This document shows, one piece after another, positions 63,792 through 64,000 of a stretch of 64,000 nucleotides of DNA (the stretch's first letter is position 1; every line of letters starts with the position of its first letter). The position numbers and the translations under genes are program-made. This DNA comes from Mycobacterium florentinum (GTDB lineage Bacteria > Actinomycetota > Actinomycetes > Mycobacteriales > Mycobacteriaceae): contig NZ_AP022576.1 of NCBI RefSeq assembly GCF_010730355.1, forward strand, positions 1,488,001 through 1,552,000, given 5' to 3'. The notes beneath the pieces were generated by a model, which was given only the letters and a program-made list of their open reading frames with translations, made no database searches and was not told the DNA's origin.

Positions 63792-64000
63792 ATGAAAATT
63801 GGGGTCGCCACCGTCATCACCGATGAGGGTATACGTCCGGACGTACTCGCAAAAGCACTGGAAGATCGAGGATTTGACTCGCTCGTCGTGGCCGAACACT
63901 CACACGTCCCGTCAAGTCGAGCCACTCCGTTCCCAGCGGGCGGCGAGTTACCGCGCGAGTACTACCGCTCCTATGACCCTTTCGTCGCGCTGACAGCGGC
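63792..64000 (+). CDS. LLM-class F420-dependent oxidoreductase, 5' part
   Basis: The first 69 codons of a luciferase-like monooxygenase, cut by the window end. It starts KIGVATVITDEGIRPDVLAKALEDRGFDSLVVAEHSHVPSSR, the N-terminal beta1-alpha1 and the SLVVAEHSH strand typical of mycobacterial F420-dependent LLM enzymes. The Gly-Glu-Leu-Pro-x2-Tyr-Tyr segment follows. GC is lower than neighbouring genes. The divergent LysR gene is a likely regulator. Substrate unknown. Confidence 0.85.
   Translation, partial: MKIGVATVITDEGIRPDVLAKALEDRGFDSLVVAEHSHVPSSRATPFPAGGELPREYYRSYDPFVALTA

Overview
The window is a chromosomal segment of a Mycobacterium, most likely a slow-growing nontuberculous species. 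GC is high, and the gene order follows the M. tuberculosis block Rv2707 to Rv2766c (sigB, ideR, sthA, lexA, fadE20, hflX, dapF, miaA, miaB, recX, recA, clgR-psp, pgsA3, argA, ftsK, rnj, dapA, thyX, hsdSM, dfrA, thyA, fabG5) with insertions and losses. Against M. tuberculosis the recA intein, the PE_PGRS gene and pspN are missing. A lipoprotein protease, a second NIPA-like permease, a B12-riboswitch gene, an Esp cassette and a lipid module are extra. The species assignment is inference; the synteny is from recall of the M. tuberculosis map.

Layout. 1-6.4 kb: YihY-like membrane protein, sigB (with a SigE/SigH-type promoter and a terminator), the iron regulator ideR, a DUF4192 protein and the transhydrogenase sthA. 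6.4-15.2 kb: serine-protease lipoprotein, PAC2 protein, alpha/beta hydrolase, PhzF protein, nitrobindin, nrdR, and the divergent LexA-controlled pair chiZ-like/lexA, then a large LGFP-repeat membrane protein. 15.7-27.6 kb: fadE20, hflX, dapF, miaA, two NIPA-like permeases, a DUF349 protein, miaB and recX. 27.6-29.7 kb: recA with SOS and PafBC-type promoter elements, and divergently a cobalamin riboswitch in front of a FhuF-type [2Fe-2S] protein. 29.9-39.8 kb: glycosyltransferase, ephG, the clgR-pspA-pspM envelope-stress operon, pgsA3, argA, ftsK, monooxygenase/SDR/methyltransferase. 39.8-42.1 kb: an ESX-1 substrate-like cassette (EspC/F-like, EspA/E-like, EspL-like) inserted between the Rv2751 and RNase J orthologues. 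42.2-51.5 kb: rnj, dapA, thyX, an R-less type I methyltransferase (hsdM/hsdS), a YcaQ-like protein, a DivIVA-like coiled coil, dfrA and thyA. 51.6-64 kb: a lipid-metabolism module with a dienelactone-hydrolase-like protein, glycosyltransferase, two acyl-CoA dehydrogenases, fabG5, a small secreted Gly/Cys-repeat protein, a single-chain acyl-CoA carboxylase, acyl-CoA synthetase, thioesterase, LysR regulator and the start of an F420-type oxidoreductase.

How it works together. Much of the window is stress and genome-maintenance machinery: SigE-type promoters feed sigB and clgR-psp, while LexA and PafBC-type sites feed recA, lexA and the chiZ-like gene. Two accessory pieces stand out. One is the B12-riboswitch-controlled FhuF-like gene, with candidate alternative hairpins around its ribosome binding site. 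The other is the orphan Esp cassette with an AT-rich divergent promoter. The last 12 kb reads as a dedicated route for activating, dehydrogenating, carboxylating and possibly glycosylating fatty acyl chains.
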